Assembly (NCBI RefSeq): GCF_016918855.1
Contig: NZ_JADKYB010000001.1
Span: 665,038-729,037, forward strand
Direction: 5' to 3'
DNA: 64,000 nt
From: Actinacidiphila acididurans
GTDB lineage: Bacteria > Actinomycetota > Actinomycetes > Streptomycetales > Streptomycetaceae
The notes under the pieces were generated by a model. The model ran no database searches. It was not told where the DNA came from and worked only from the letters and a program-made list of their open reading frames with translations. A program made the translations under genes and the position numbers. Positions 27,030 through 35,476 of this stretch are shown here, in pieces. Each line of letters opens with the position of its first letter. Positions within the stretch are counted from its first letter, which is position 1.

Positions 27030-27214
27030 GTCTGCCTCCGAACGGACGGGCCGGAGCCGTCGGCGACCCCGGCGGACGTGGAGCGAAGGGTGCGAGAGCG
27101 CCAGCATCGTAGCCCCGCGCAGCCGATCGGGAACCGCAACGAATCGGCCGCGTACGGCGGTCCGTTCGGGGGCGAGGGGGAGCGCGCAGAGACCCGGGTC
27201 GGACCCGGACCCGG

Positions 27215-27245
27215 ACGGGCCCGGACCGGGGAGGTCCGGGCCCGT
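27215..27245 (-). terminator. Terminator hairpin of the G1 peptidase gene
   Basis: Perfect 13-bp stem (27215-27227 and 27233-27245) with a 5-base loop, 50 bases beyond the stop codon of the peptidase gene on the minus strand. Confidence 0.7.
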
Positions 27246-27295
27246 GGGGTGCTGCGGGGGCCGTCGGGAGGGGGCGGGCCCGGGGCGGGTGGGGC

Positions 27296-28063
27296 TCAGC
27301 TGTGCTTGAAGGTCACCGAGAAGTTCTGGCCGCCGGACAGGGCGGAGGTGGTGGCCTTGGTGGTGCTGCCGGAGGCCATGTTGATCTGGTCCGGGCTGAA
27401 GTTGCCGATCGACTGGCCGTTGGCCGTCGAGCCGGTGAAGGAGGCGGTGCCGAAGTTGGACAGCGGCAGCACGCCGGTGGAGCTGGACGGGGCCTCCGCG
27501 ATGACCTCGGCGGACGCCTTGGACGCGCTGCTGGAGCTCTTCGTGGTGGTCTTGGTCCAGCCCTTGGTGGTGTCGCTGAGGGTCAGCGTGAAGGTCGAAC
27601 CGCTCACCGAGACGGTGGCCGTGAAGTGGTCGCCGGGGCTGACGGTGTTGCTGTAGTTCACGGGGTACGCCGGGTACATCTCGTACCACGACGAGTAGTA
27701 AGCGCGGCCGCCCGAGCAGTCCGCCTCGGTGCCGGTCTGCTCCACCGAGTTGCTGCCGTCGCCGTCGATGCCGACCCAGAACGAGGAGTAAGTGGTGGCG
27801 CTGCCGCAGGAGACGGCCGGCTGCACCCAACTGGCCGACACGCTGGTGAAGGTCCGGCCGGTGGCCGCGTAACCGGCCCAGTTGCCGCTGGTGCTGTGCG
27901 TGATGAGACCGCCGCCGTGGCCGGTCACCACGTGGTGGGCGGCCATCGGGGTCAGCCGCAGGGCGGCGGCGGCCGGGGCGGCGGTGGCGGGTGCGGTCGC
28001 CAGTGCGGACAGCGCCGCCGCTGCGACGGCGGACACGGCGGTGAAGCGAATCGTTGCCGACAT
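27296..28063 (-). CDS. Secreted G1-family (eqolisin-type) glutamic endopeptidase
   Basis: 255 residues. The start follows AAGGAG by five bases. The signal peptide is FTAVSAVAAAALSALATAPATA. SGNWAGYAATG begins the mature domain as in G1 peptidases. The catalytic Gln is in EQTGTEADC and the catalytic Glu in SAEVIAEAPSS. WVGIDGDGSN and YYSSWYEMYP are other family blocks. These enzymes are acid proteases with a beta-sandwich fold, common in fungi and present in actinobacteria and acid-soil bacteria. The propeptide is short. It probably degrades protein outside the cell. Confidence 0.93.
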   Translation of the reverse strand: MSATIRFTAVSAVAAAALSALATAPATAAPAAAALRLTPMAAHHVVTGHGGGLITHSTSGNWAGYAATGRTFTSVSASWVQPAVSCGSATTYSSFWVGIDGDGSNSVEQTGTEADCSGGRAYYSSWYEMYPAYPVNYSNTVSPGDHFTATVSVSGSTFTLTLSDTTKGWTKTTTKSSSSASKASAEVIAEAPSSSTGVLPLSNFGTASFTGSTANGQSIGNFSPDQINMASGSTTKATTSALSGGQNFSVTFKHS

Positions 28064-28407
28064 GCTGCTCCTTCTCGCGGAATCACGATGCGGGCGAGAC
28101 CGGCGCGTCCTGGTGGGGCGGACGGGGCGCCAGTGGTGCTTGTCAGTGTGCGGACAATCGCGGCCGCGGCGGCACTGCGCATGACAAACGAACGGCAAAG
28201 GTAGCGTCAAGTCCGCTTGTGGCGGCCCGGCTTGTGCGGATTACGGCCGAATGCCGCGAGCGCGGGAGCCGAAGGCCGGCCGTACGAACGGTGAGTGCTT
28301 CGGCGGGAGGCCGCAGATGGCCCGAGATGGCCCGAGACGGCCGGAGCGGGCCGGGAGCGGCCGCAGAAGGGCAGGGCCGCCCGGACCGCGCAGGACTCCG
28401 GAGGGCC
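28064..28407. other. Intergenic region upstream of the G1 peptidase gene
   Basis: 344 bases with no convincing gene. It holds a putative promoter for the peptidase and a short direct repeat of GATGGCCCGA (28315-28335) close to the 3' end of rmlD. This is the boundary between the hydrolase genes and the polysaccharide locus. Confidence 0.5.
28181..28210 (-). promoter_or_regulatory. Putative promoter of the G1 peptidase gene
   Basis: On the minus strand TTGACG (28205-28210) and TGTCAT (28181-28186) are 18 bases apart, about 120 bases upstream of the start codon. The hexamers equal those in front of the GH59 gene, which also encodes a secreted enzyme. Confidence 0.4.
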
Positions 28408-29289
28408 TCAGCCCCGGACCGGATCCACCGTCAGGTGGGGGAGGGCGGCCGCCAGGTCGTCGTGCCAGTCGGCCATCGGCGCCAGGCCCGCGGCCGCCCA
28501 GCGGGTGTGCGCCAGGACGCTGTAGGCGGGACGGCGGGCCGGGCGCGGGAAGCGGTCGGAGGTGGTGGGGCGGATCCGCTCGGGGTCCAGCCCGGACAGC
28601 GCGAAGACCGCGCGCGCCAGGCCGTACCAGGTGACCTGGCCGGCCGAGGTGCCGTGGTAGATCCCGGCCGGGGCCCGGCCGGCGACCGCCGCCGTACCCA
28701 GCTCGGCCAGCCGTACCGCCAGCGAGCGGGCCCACGTGGGCTGGCCCACCTGGTCGTCCACCACGTCCAGGTGCTCGCGCCGGCCCGCCAGGTCCAGCAT
28801 CGTGGTCACGAAGTTGCGGCCGTGGGCGCCGTACAGCCACGCGGTGCGCACCACGAACCCGGTGTCCGGCAGCAGGCCGAGCACCGCCCGCTCGCCGGCC
28901 AGCTTGCCGCGCCCGTAGGCGTTCAGCGGCGCGGGCGCGGTGTTCTCGGGATACGGCTCGGTCGCGTCGCCGGTGAAGACGTAGTCGGTGGACACGTGCA
29001 GCAGCCGAGTGCCGTGCCGGGCGCAGGCCCGGGCCAGTGAGCGGGGGCCGCCGCCGTTGACCGCCGTGGCCCGCTCCTCCTCGGCCTCGGCGCCGTCCAC
29101 GTCCGTCCAGCCGGCCGCGTTGACCACCACGTCGTGCCCGGCGACCGCCGCCGTCACCGTGTCCGGGTCGGTCACGTCGAGTACGGCCCGGTCCGCCGCG
29201 CTCACCTCCGCCCCGGGCAGCGCGCGCAGCACCCCGGTCAGCTCCCGGCCGAGCATCCCGCCCGCGCCGGTGACCAGCCAGCGGGTCAT
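28408..29289 (-). CDS. rmlD: dTDP-4-dehydrorhamnose reductase
   Basis: 293 residues. The nucleotide-binding motif is VTGAGGMLG at the N-terminus. STDYVFTG carries the catalytic Thr and YGRGKLAGE the YxxxK pair of extended SDR enzymes. It performs the last step of dTDP-L-rhamnose synthesis, reducing dTDP-4-keto-L-rhamnose with NADPH. The ATG overlaps the rmlB stop (ATGA), so the two are coupled. The product feeds the rhamnosyltransferases expected in this polysaccharide locus. Confidence 0.96.
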   Translation of the reverse strand: MTRWLVTGAGGMLGRELTGVLRALPGAEVSAADRAVLDVTDPDTVTAAVAGHDVVVNAAGWTDVDGAEAEEERATAVNGGGPRSLARACARHGTRLLHVSTDYVFTGDATEPYPENTAPAPLNAYGRGKLAGERAVLGLLPDTGFVVRTAWLYGAHGRNFVTTMLDLAGRREHLDVVDDQVGQPTWARSLAVRLAELGTAAVAGRAPAGIYHGTSAGQVTWYGLARAVFALSGLDPERIRPTTSDRFPRPARRPAYSVLAHTRWAAAGLAPMADWHDDLAAALPHLTVDPVRG

Positions 29290-30287
29290 ACGGGCAACTC
29301 CGCGCGGGCCTTCAGCGGCTCCCACCAGTCCCGGTTGTCCCGGTACCAGGCCACGGTGTCGGCCAGCCCCGCATCGAATCCGGTCAGCGGCTCGTACCCC
29401 AGCTCCCGCCGGATCTTGGCCGTGTCCAGCGAGTAGCGCAGATCGTGGCCCTTGCGGTCGGGCACGTGCCGCACCTGGTCCCAGCCGGCCCCGCAAGCCG
29501 CGAGCAGCCGCTCCGTCAGGTCCCGGTTGGTCAGTTCGGTGCCGCCGCCGATGTGGTAGACCTCGCCCGGCCGCCCGCCGTGCAGCACCAGGTCGATGCC
29601 CCGGCAGTGGTCGGACACGTGCAGCCAGTCCCGGACGTTGCCGCCGTCGCCGTACAGCGGCACCGTGCCGCCGTCGAGCAGATTGGTCACGAACAGCGGG
29701 ATCATCTTCTCCGGGAAGTGGTACCGGCCGTAGTTGTTCGAGCACCGGGTCACGACCACGTCCAGGCCGTGGGTGCGGTGGTACGAAAGCGCCAGCAGGT
29801 CCGAGCCCGCCTTCGAGGCGGAGTACGGGGAGGTGGGCGCGAGCGGCGTGTCCTCGGTCCAGGAGCCCTCGGCGATCGAGCCGTACACCTCGTCGGTGGA
29901 GACGTGCACGAACCGGCCGGTGCGATGCCGCAGCGCCGCGTCGAGCAGCACCTGCGTGCCCAGCACGTTGGTGGACACGAAGGGCGCGGCGTCGGCGATC
30001 GAGCGGTCCACGTGGGACTGCGCCGCGAAGTGCACCACCGCGTCCTGCCCGGCGGTCACCGCGTCGACCACGGCCGGGTCGCGGATGTCGCCGCGCACGA
30101 ACGTCAGCCCCGGGTGTCCGGCCACCGGCGCCAGATTCGCCTCGTTGCCCGCGTAGGCGAGGCTGTCCAGCACGGTGATCCGGGTGGCGCTGCCGGGGGA
30201 GCCGCCCGAGGGGAGTTCCCCCAGCAGCGCCGCCCGCACGAACTGCGATCCGATGAAACCGGCCCCGCCGGTGACGAGTATCCGCAT
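29286..30287 (-). CDS. rmlB: dTDP-glucose 4,6-dehydratase
   Basis: 333 residues. TGGAGFIGS binds NAD. STDEVYG has the catalytic Thr, Asp and Glu of the dehydratases, and YSASKAGSD the YxxxK pair. [14 protein letters not shown] and [12 protein letters not shown] are hallmark blocks. It converts dTDP-glucose into dTDP-4-keto-6-deoxyglucose. It is the first gene of a minus-strand operon with rmlD and is divergent from rmlA, 99 bases apart. A possible -10 element lies only nine bases upstream of the ATG. Confidence 0.97.
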   Translation of the reverse strand: MRILVTGGAGFIGSQFVRAALLGELPSGGSPGSATRITVLDSLAYAGNEANLAPVAGHPGLTFVRGDIRDPAVVDAVTAGQDAVVHFAAQSHVDRSIADAAPFVSTNVLGTQVLLDAALRHRTGRFVHVSTDEVYGSIAEGSWTEDTPLAPTSPYSASKAGSDLLALSYHRTHGLDVVVTRCSNNYGRYHFPEKMIPLFVTNLLDGGTVPLYGDGGNVRDWLHVSDHCRGIDLVLHGGRPGEVYHIGGGTELTNRDLTERLLAACGAGWDQVRHVPDRKGHDLRYSLDTAKIRRELGYEPLTGFDAGLADTVAWYRDNRDWWEPLKARAELPV

Positions 30288-30296
30288 GGCTCCGCC

Positions 30297-30379
30297 ACTG
30301 TAGGCGACGAACCGGCGCGTGAGGGGAACTTCACCAAAGAACGCGAACAACGATGCGAAACCGGGTCGATCGCTATCAT
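30297..30379. promoter_or_regulatory. Divergent rmlB/rmlA promoter region, possible near-leaderless starts
   Basis: On the plus strand TATCAT (30374-30379) ends seven bases before the rmlA ATG. On the minus strand TACAGT (30297-30302) ends nine bases before the rmlB ATG. Neither gene has a good Shine-Dalgarno sequence at normal spacing, except a weak GGAG for rmlB. No good -35 boxes are visible, so this is tentative. Confidence 0.35.
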
Positions 30380-30386
30380 CACCGCC

Positions 30387-31337
30387 ATGCGTGGGATAGT
30401 GCTCGCCGGCGGCACGGGGTCTCGGCTGTGGCCGATCACCAGAGCCGTGTCGAAACAGCTCATGCCCGTCTTCGACAAGCCGATGGTCTACTACCCGCTG
30501 ACCACCCTGGTCATGGCGGGCATACGGGACATCCTGATCATCACCACCCCGGGCGACCGGCCGCAGTTCGAGCGGCTGCTCGGCGACGGCTCCCAGTTCG
30601 GCCTGGACTTCACCTTCGCGGTGCAGGAGCGGCCGGCCGGGATCGCCGAGGCGTTCGTGATCGGCGCGGACTTCATCGGCGACGAGCCGGTCGCCCTGAT
30701 CCTCGGCGACAACATCTTCCACGGCGCGGGCCTGGGCCGGCAGCTGCGCGGCTACGGCAAGCCCGACGGCGGGGTGGTCTTCGCGCACGCCGTCGCCAAC
30801 CCAGCCGACTACGGCGTGGTGGAGTTCGCCGCCGACGGCCGGGTGCTGTCCATCGAGGAGAAACCGGCCCGGCCGCGGTCCCGTTACGCCGTGCCGGGCC
30901 TGTACTTCTACGACAGCGACGTGGTCTCCGTGGCCCGCGGGCTGACCCCCAGCGCGCGTGGCGAGCTGGAGATCACCCACGTCAATCAGGCCTATCTGGA
31001 GCGCGGCCGGCTCACCGTCTCGGTGCTCGACCGCGGCACCGTCTGGCTGGACACCGGCACCTTCCAGTCCCTGGTCCAGGCCTCGGAGTACGTCCGGGTG
31101 GTCGAGGAACGCCAGGGCTTCAAGATCGGCTGCGTGGAGGAGGCGGCGTGGCTGGCCGGGTTCATCGACGACCGGCGGCTGCTGGAGCTGGCCGAGCCGC
31201 TGCGCAAGAGCGGTTACGGCGACTACCTGGCCGAACTCCTCACCCATCGCCGGGAGGACACCGGCTTCGGGCACCGCAGCGGTTACTGGGGCGCCTCGTC
31301 GGACCCGACCGCCCCGGACTCGCCGAGCCGCGCGTAG
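30387..31337 (+). CDS. rmlA: Glucose-1-phosphate thymidylyltransferase
   Basis: 316 residues. The nucleotidyltransferase motif [11 protein letters not shown] is followed by [17 protein letters not shown], as in all RmlA proteins. [10 protein letters not shown] carries the metal-binding Asp and [20 protein letters not shown] the sugar-binding residues. It makes dTDP-glucose from dTTP and glucose-1-phosphate and is usually feedback-inhibited by dTDP-rhamnose. The last 18 codons overlap the convergent rmlC gene by 55 bases. The C-terminal extension [13 protein letters not shown] is not part of the enzyme core. Confidence 0.96.
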   Translation: MRGIVLAGGTGSRLWPITRAVSKQLMPVFDKPMVYYPLTTLVMAGIRDILIITTPGDRPQFERLLGDGSQFGLDFTFAVQERPAGIAEAFVIGADFIGDEPVALILGDNIFHGAGLGRQLRGYGKPDGGVVFAHAVANPADYGVVEFAADGRVLSIEEKPARPRSRYAVPGLYFYDSDVVSVARGLTPSARGELEITHVNQAYLERGRLTVSVLDRGTVWLDTGTFQSLVQASEYVRVVEERQGFKIGCVEEAAWLAGFIDDRRLLELAEPLRKSGYGDYLAELLTHRREDTGFGHRSGYWGASSDPTAPDSPSRA

Positions 31338-31909
31338 TACGCCCGGCACTCCTGGTAGTCCGGCAGCAGCCCGAGCGCCGCGGCCTGCTCCAGCGTGGGC
31401 GCCTGCGCGTCCTTCTCGGACAGCAGCGGCTCGGCGTCGCGCGGCCAGTCGATGCCCAGCGCCGGGTCCAGCGGGTGGATGCCGTGCTCGCGATGCGGCG
31501 CGTAGCCCTCGGAGCACAGGTACATCACCGTGGCGTCGTCGGTGAGCGCCATGAAGGCGTGCCCGAGGCCCTCGGCGAGGAACAGCGCCGCGCGGGCCTC
31601 GTCGTCCAGTCGTACCGCCTCCCACTGCCCGAAGGTGGGCGAGCCCACGCGTATGTCCACCACCACGTCGAGTACGGCGCCGCGTACGCAGGTGACGTAC
31701 TTCGCCTGGCCCGGCGGCACGTCGGCGAAGTGGACGCCGCGCAGGGTTCCGCGTACCGACACCGAGCAGTTCGCCTGCGCCAGCCGCAGGGGCCGGCCCG
31801 TGGCCTCGGTCAGCGCGTCGGCGCGGAACCACTCGTGGAAGCCCCCTCGGGCGTCGGTGAAGATCTGCGGTTCGTGCAGCCAGGAGCCCTCGATGCCGAG
31901 CGGCTTCAT
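31283..31909 (-). CDS. rmlC: dTDP-4-dehydrorhamnose 3,5-epimerase
   Basis: 208 residues, a cupin fold. [28 protein letters not shown] (catalytic His) and [21 protein letters not shown] are the conserved blocks. It epimerises C3 and C5 of dTDP-4-keto-6-deoxyglucose, between RmlB and RmlD. ATG at 31909 matches the family N-terminus; an in-frame ATG at 31969 would add 20 residues. The gene completes the rhamnose set although it lies on the opposite strand to rmlA. It shares a 160-base divergent region with the acyltransferase gene. Confidence 0.95.
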   Translation of the reverse strand: MKPLGIEGSWLHEPQIFTDARGGFHEWFRADALTEATGRPLRLAQANCSVSVRGTLRGVHFADVPPGQAKYVTCVRGAVLDVVVDIRVGSPTFGQWEAVRLDDEARAALFLAEGLGHAFMALTDDATVMYLCSEGYAPHREHGIHPLDPALGIDWPRDAEPLLSEKDAQAPTLEQAAALGLLPDYQECRAYYARLGESGAVGSDEAPQ

Positions 31910-32071
31910 CGCGATCACGTCCTTGGTCGTGGCCAGGTTCTGGCTCGGTTGTGGTCGGTGGGTCCTCATTGTGGCGTCCCGCGGCTTATGCTCGCCCCCG
32001 GCCCGGGCGATCCGGGACACGATCCGTGGCCGCGTCCGGACCGGGACCGCGGCGGGGAAGCTGGGGGGAAC

Positions 32072-32671
32072 GTGACGGTCACCATCAAGCCCACCGCTCA
32101 GGTGGACGACGCCGCCGAGGTCGGCGAGGGCACCACCGTCTGGGAGCTGGCGCAGATCCGGGAGGGGGCCCGGCTGGGCAGCGGCTGCATCGTCGGCCGC
32201 GGCGCGTACGTCGGTCCCGGGGTGCGCATCGGCGACCGCGTGAAGCTGCAGAACCACGCGCTGGTCTACGAGCCGGCCGAGCTGGCCGACGGGGTGTTCG
32301 TGGGCCCGGCCGCGGTGCTCACCAACGACTACTTCCCGCGCGCGGTGACCCCCGACGGCGTGCTCAAGCGCGGCGGGGACTGGGAGCCGGTGGCGGTACG
32401 CGTCGGCGAGGGCGCCTCGCTGGGCGCCCGCTCGGTGTGCGTCGCCCCGGTACGCGTCGGCCGCTGGGCGCTGGTCGCGGCCGGCGCGGTGGTCACCCGG
32501 GACGTGCCGGACTTCGCCCTCGTGGCCGGGGTGCCGGCCCGCCGGATCGGCTGGGTCGGCCGGGCCGGGGTCCGGCTGGTGGAGCGTGCCGACGACCCGG
32601 GGCTGTGGGAGTGCCCCGAGACCGGTGCGCTGCACCGGGAGAAGGACGGGACGCTCGTGGAGCTCCTGTGA
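32072..32671 (+). CDS. Hexapeptide-repeat N-acetyltransferase, WbpD/WlbB-like
   Basis: 199 residues, GTG start after a run of G and GGAA. The first 140 residues are hexapeptide repeats of a left-handed beta helix (VGEGTTVWELAQIREGARLG, VGRGAYVGPGVRIGD). KLQNHALVYEPAELADGVFVG and VLTNDYFPRAV are typical of UDP-2-acetamido-3-amino-2,3-dideoxyglucuronate N-acetyltransferases. A C-terminal segment WECPETGALHREKDG also occurs in that group. It would acetylate the 3-amino group using acetyl-CoA. The oxidase, aminotransferase and epimerase partners are encoded elsewhere in this locus. Confidence 0.85.
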   Translation: MTVTIKPTAQVDDAAEVGEGTTVWELAQIREGARLGSGCIVGRGAYVGPGVRIGDRVKLQNHALVYEPAELADGVFVGPAAVLTNDYFPRAVTPDGVLKRGGDWEPVAVRVGEGASLGARSVCVAPVRVGRWALVAAGAVVTRDVPDFALVAGVPARRIGWVGRAGVRLVERADDPGLWECPETGALHREKDGTLVELL

Positions 32672-33144
32672 TCATTGTGTGGGGAACGTGTGATGAACAG
32701 GTGGCGGCAAGTTTCCCCAAAACGTCAATCACCGCACATCCGTAGGCATATCGTGTTCCCACGTCGCTCGTACCTACGGTGTACGTACGCCGGGCGCGGT
32801 GATCAACCGCGCCCTTGCGGGAGCCGCGCCGGAAGCGGCGAGGGCGACACGAGGACGACAACGGCCGAGGGCTGACGGCGCGAACCGCCGTGCCGCCCGA
32901 CGGCCGAGCACGGCCGCACAGGTCACGCACAGGTCATGGCACGGCCCACGGGGAACGCACGGCACGGGCACGGCAGTACGCGCACAGCAGCACGCGCAAG
33001 GCATGGGGAACGCACCGCGCGCGGGGGAGCGCACGGGCGAACGCACCACGTCACGGGGAACGCAAGGTTCGGGGAAACCAGGGGGAAGCCCGCGGTTGCG
33101 AGGGACAACCGCGTGGCCGGTCTGCGAGCGACCAGGGGGGTCTG
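32672..33144. other. Long leader region with repeated GGGGAACG boxes
   Basis: 473 bases with open frames but no convincing coding signal. The first 110 bases are less GC-rich (GCATATCGTG near 32745) and could hold a promoter for the operon that starts at 33145. Three identical GGGGAACGCA boxes and further close matches follow. Distances suggest a leader transcript or an array of binding sites. Confidence 0.45.
32950..33064 (+). repeat. Direct repeats of GGGGAACGCA
   Basis: Exact copies start at 32950, 33005 and 33055. A near copy, GGGCGAACGCA, starts at 33035 and GGGGAACGTG lies at 32681. A similar CGGGGAACG also occurs at about 20770, so the motif is not unique to this region. Confidence 0.5.
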
Positions 33145-33303
33145 GTGTGCCACATCCATACGGTTCAGGCGTGCCCGTTGTGCACCGAAGGACCGGATTT
33201 CCGCGCCCGGCACAGGCGCGACGGCGAGCGTATCCGGAGCATGCGGCCTGAGCTCCGCGTGGCCCGGTCCGGCATGCCCATGAATGAAGCGAGGGCCCGA
33301 TGA
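33145..33303 (+). CDS. Possible small Cys/His protein at the head of the WecB-WecC operon
   Basis: 52 codons from GTG, preceded by AGGGGGG four bases upstream, and ending in a TGA that overlaps the ATG of the next gene (ATGA). The peptide starts VCHIHTVQACPLCTEG, with a CxH and CPLC arrangement that could bind zinc, then becomes strongly basic and charged. Third codon positions are about 80 percent G or C, lower than in the neighbours. Good initiation signal and coupling favour a real gene or a leader peptide. I do not recognise the family. Confidence 0.45.
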   Translation: MCHIHTVQACPLCTEGPDFRARHRRDGERIRSMRPELRVARSGMPMNEARAR

Positions 33304-34697
33304 CCACGGAACGACTGGCGGCCCTCGGCCGCGACGACCCGGCGCTGCACACCCTCGCCAGGCGTCTGCTGACGCTGGCGGAGGCGGGGCTGCCGGCGAT
33401 GTACGTACCCGGCGGCGATCCGCGGCGCACCGGGCCCGGCGGCGCGCCCGGTGAGCCCGGGACCGAGGGCGACACCGTCGTCTTCACCCTGGCCGCCCGC
33501 CCCACCGCGGGAGCCTCCGCCGCGGGGCACCCTGCCGAGGGCGGCGCCCGGTCCTGGACGCTGGAGCGCCGCGGCACCAGTGACCGGTACGCGGCGATCA
33601 CCGCGCTGGGCACCCGCTTCCTGCCCGAGGAACGCCAGCGGGCGGTCCTCGGCGGGCACACCGCCCAGGAGTTCACCGGGCTGCTGATCCAGCGGCTGCC
33701 CGCGGTGAGCGACCTCGGCGACGCGGCCCTGATCGCCTGGGCCGCCGCCGAGACGGCGCACCCCAAGCTGTCCGACGCCCTCGACCGGCTCGCGGTGCTC
33801 GACGCCGCGCCCGGGCCCCGCCACACGGTGGCCGCGGCCTGGGTGCTGTCCGCCCTGGTCGCCGCCCGGGACAGCGCCGACGTCGAGGCGCCGCTGGCCG
33901 CCGCCCGCGACCGGCTGCTGCGCGCCCTCGTCGCCGGCAGCCCGCTCTTCCCGCACGCCACCGGACCGGGCCTGGTGCCCTGGTACCGGGCGCACATCGG
34001 CTGCTTCGCGGACCAGACCTACCCGCTCCAGGCGCTGGCCCGGCTGCACGCCTCCGGCTCCGACCCCGAGGCGCTGGCCGCGGCCGACGCCTGCGCGGCC
34101 CGGATCTGCGACCTCCAGGGCGAGGGCGGCCAGTGGTGGTGGCACTACGACGCCCGCTCCGGCGGCCTCGTCGAGGGCTACCCGGTCTACAGCGTCCACC
34201 AGCACGCCATGGCGCCCACCGCCCTGTTCGACCTGGCCGACGCCGGCGGCACCGACTTCTCCGGGCCGGTGCGGCGCGGCCTGCGCTGGATGGCCGGCCC
34301 GCCCGAACTGGCCGCCGCCGACCCGATGATCCACGACGACCTCGGCGTCACCTGGCGCAAGGTGTACCGCGGCGACCCCCGCAAGGCGGTCCGCGCCGCC
34401 CGGAGCCTGGTCACCCGCGGCGTCCCCCGGGCGCGGCTCACCGCCCTGGACCGGGTGTACCGGCCGGGCGCGGTCGACCGCGAGTGCCGCCCGTACGAGT
34501 TCGGCTGGATGCTCTTCGCCTGGCTCGGCGGCGACCGCACCGGCCCTGCCGCCGGCCGTCCCGCCACCGGGGACCTCGCCGTACAGAGTCCGGCCACGGA
34601 CAGCACCGCAACGGCCAGCACCGCCAACGGAGTTCGCGCATCCGACGCCCCGTCCGACGCCCCGTCCGACGACACCGCTTCGGGAGGCCGCGCATGA
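33300..34697 (+). CDS. Cytoplasmic alpha/alpha-toroid protein, terpene cyclase/prenyltransferase-like fold
   Basis: 465 residues, no signal peptide. Repeated helical segments with conserved aromatic blocks GEGGQWWWHYD, EGYPVYSVHQHAMAP and YEFGWMLFAWLGG suggest an (alpha/alpha)6 toroid of the kind seen in prenyltransferases, squalene cyclases and uronic-acid lyases or epimerases. No DxDD or metal-binding His cluster of terpene cyclases is obvious. The last 60 residues are a low-complexity Ala/Thr/Asp tail. It is coupled by ATGA to the WecB/TagA/CpsF glycosyltransferase gene, which suggests a role in building or modifying the polysaccharide. The function is not known. Confidence 0.8.
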   Translation: MTTERLAALGRDDPALHTLARRLLTLAEAGLPAMYVPGGDPRRTGPGGAPGEPGTEGDTVVFTLAARPTAGASAAGHPAEGGARSWTLERRGTSDRYAAITALGTRFLPEERQRAVLGGHTAQEFTGLLIQRLPAVSDLGDAALIAWAAAETAHPKLSDALDRLAVLDAAPGPRHTVAAAWVLSALVAARDSADVEAPLAAARDRLLRALVAGSPLFPHATGPGLVPWYRAHIGCFADQTYPLQALARLHASGSDPEALAAADACAARICDLQGEGGQWWWHYDARSGGLVEGYPVYSVHQHAMAPTALFDLADAGGTDFSGPVRRGLRWMAGPPELAAADPMIHDDLGVTWRKVYRGDPRKAVRAARSLVTRGVPRARLTALDRVYRPGAVDRECRPYEFGWMLFAWLGGDRTGPAAGRPATGDLAVQSPATDSTATASTANGVRASDAPSDAPSDDTASGGRA

Positions 34698-35476
34698 CCG
34701 CCGCCCGCACCCTGTTCGGGGTCCGGATCGACCCGCTGACGATGGACCGGACCGTGGAGCGCTGCCTGGCCACGGTCCGGGCCGGCGAACGGCTGGAAAT
34801 AGGAGTGGTCAACGCCGCGAAGCTGGTCGGCATGCGGCGCGACCCCAGGCTCGCCGAGGCCGTCGGCGGCTGCGACCTGGTGCTGGCCGACGGGCAGTCG
34901 GTGGTGTGGGCCAGCCGGCTGCTGCGCCGCCCGCTGCCCGAACGCGTCGCCGGCATCGACCTGTTCCTGCGACTGCTGGCCGCCGCCGAACCCGAGGGCA
35001 TACCGGTCTACTTCCTCGGCGCACGCGAGGAGGTCCTGGCCCGCATGCTCGACGAGGTCCGCCGCCGCTTCCCGCGGCTGACCGTCGCCGGCCACCGCAA
35101 CGGCTACTTCACCGACGCCGAACAGCCCGCCGTGGCCGACGCCGTGCGCGACAGCGGCGCCGCCATGCTCTTCCTCGGCATGACCTCGCCGAAGAAGGAG
35201 ATCTTCACCGCCAGTTACGGCAAACAGACCGGCGTGCAGGTCGTCCACGGCGTCGGCGGCTCCTTCGACGTCCTGGCCGGTGTCACCCGCCGGGCCCCCC
35301 GCTCCTGGCAGCGGCTCGGCCTGGAATGGCTCTACCGCCTGCTCCAGGAACCCCGCCGGCTGGCCCGGCGCTACGTCACCACCAACGCGGCCTTCGTCCT
35401 GATGACCGTCCGCGAGCTGGTCCGTCCCACACCTGCGCCCGGCCTCGGCGCCGGCCCCGCGAACAGGAGTCACTGA
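34694..35476 (+). CDS. WecB/TagA/CpsF-family glycosyltransferase
   Basis: 260 residues. GVVNAAKLVGMRRDPRLAEAV, LADGQSVVWASRLL and RVAGIDLFLRLLAAA are family blocks. FLGMTSPKKEIF and GVGGSFDVLAGVTRRAP form the second half of the GT26 fold. Family members transfer ManNAc or ManNAcA from UDP-sugar to undecaprenyl-diphospho-GlcNAc at the inner face of the membrane. The next two genes encode enzymes that make UDP-ManNAcA, so the donor is probably that sugar or a relative. Overlaps by ATGA upstream and TGATG downstream show one operon. Confidence 0.92.
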   Translation: MTAARTLFGVRIDPLTMDRTVERCLATVRAGERLEIGVVNAAKLVGMRRDPRLAEAVGGCDLVLADGQSVVWASRLLRRPLPERVAGIDLFLRLLAAAEPEGIPVYFLGAREEVLARMLDEVRRRFPRLTVAGHRNGYFTDAEQPAVADAVRDSGAAMLFLGMTSPKKEIFTASYGKQTGVQVVHGVGGSFDVLAGVTRRAPRSWQRLGLEWLYRLLQEPRRLARRYVTTNAAFVLMTVRELVRPTPAPGLGAGPANRSH

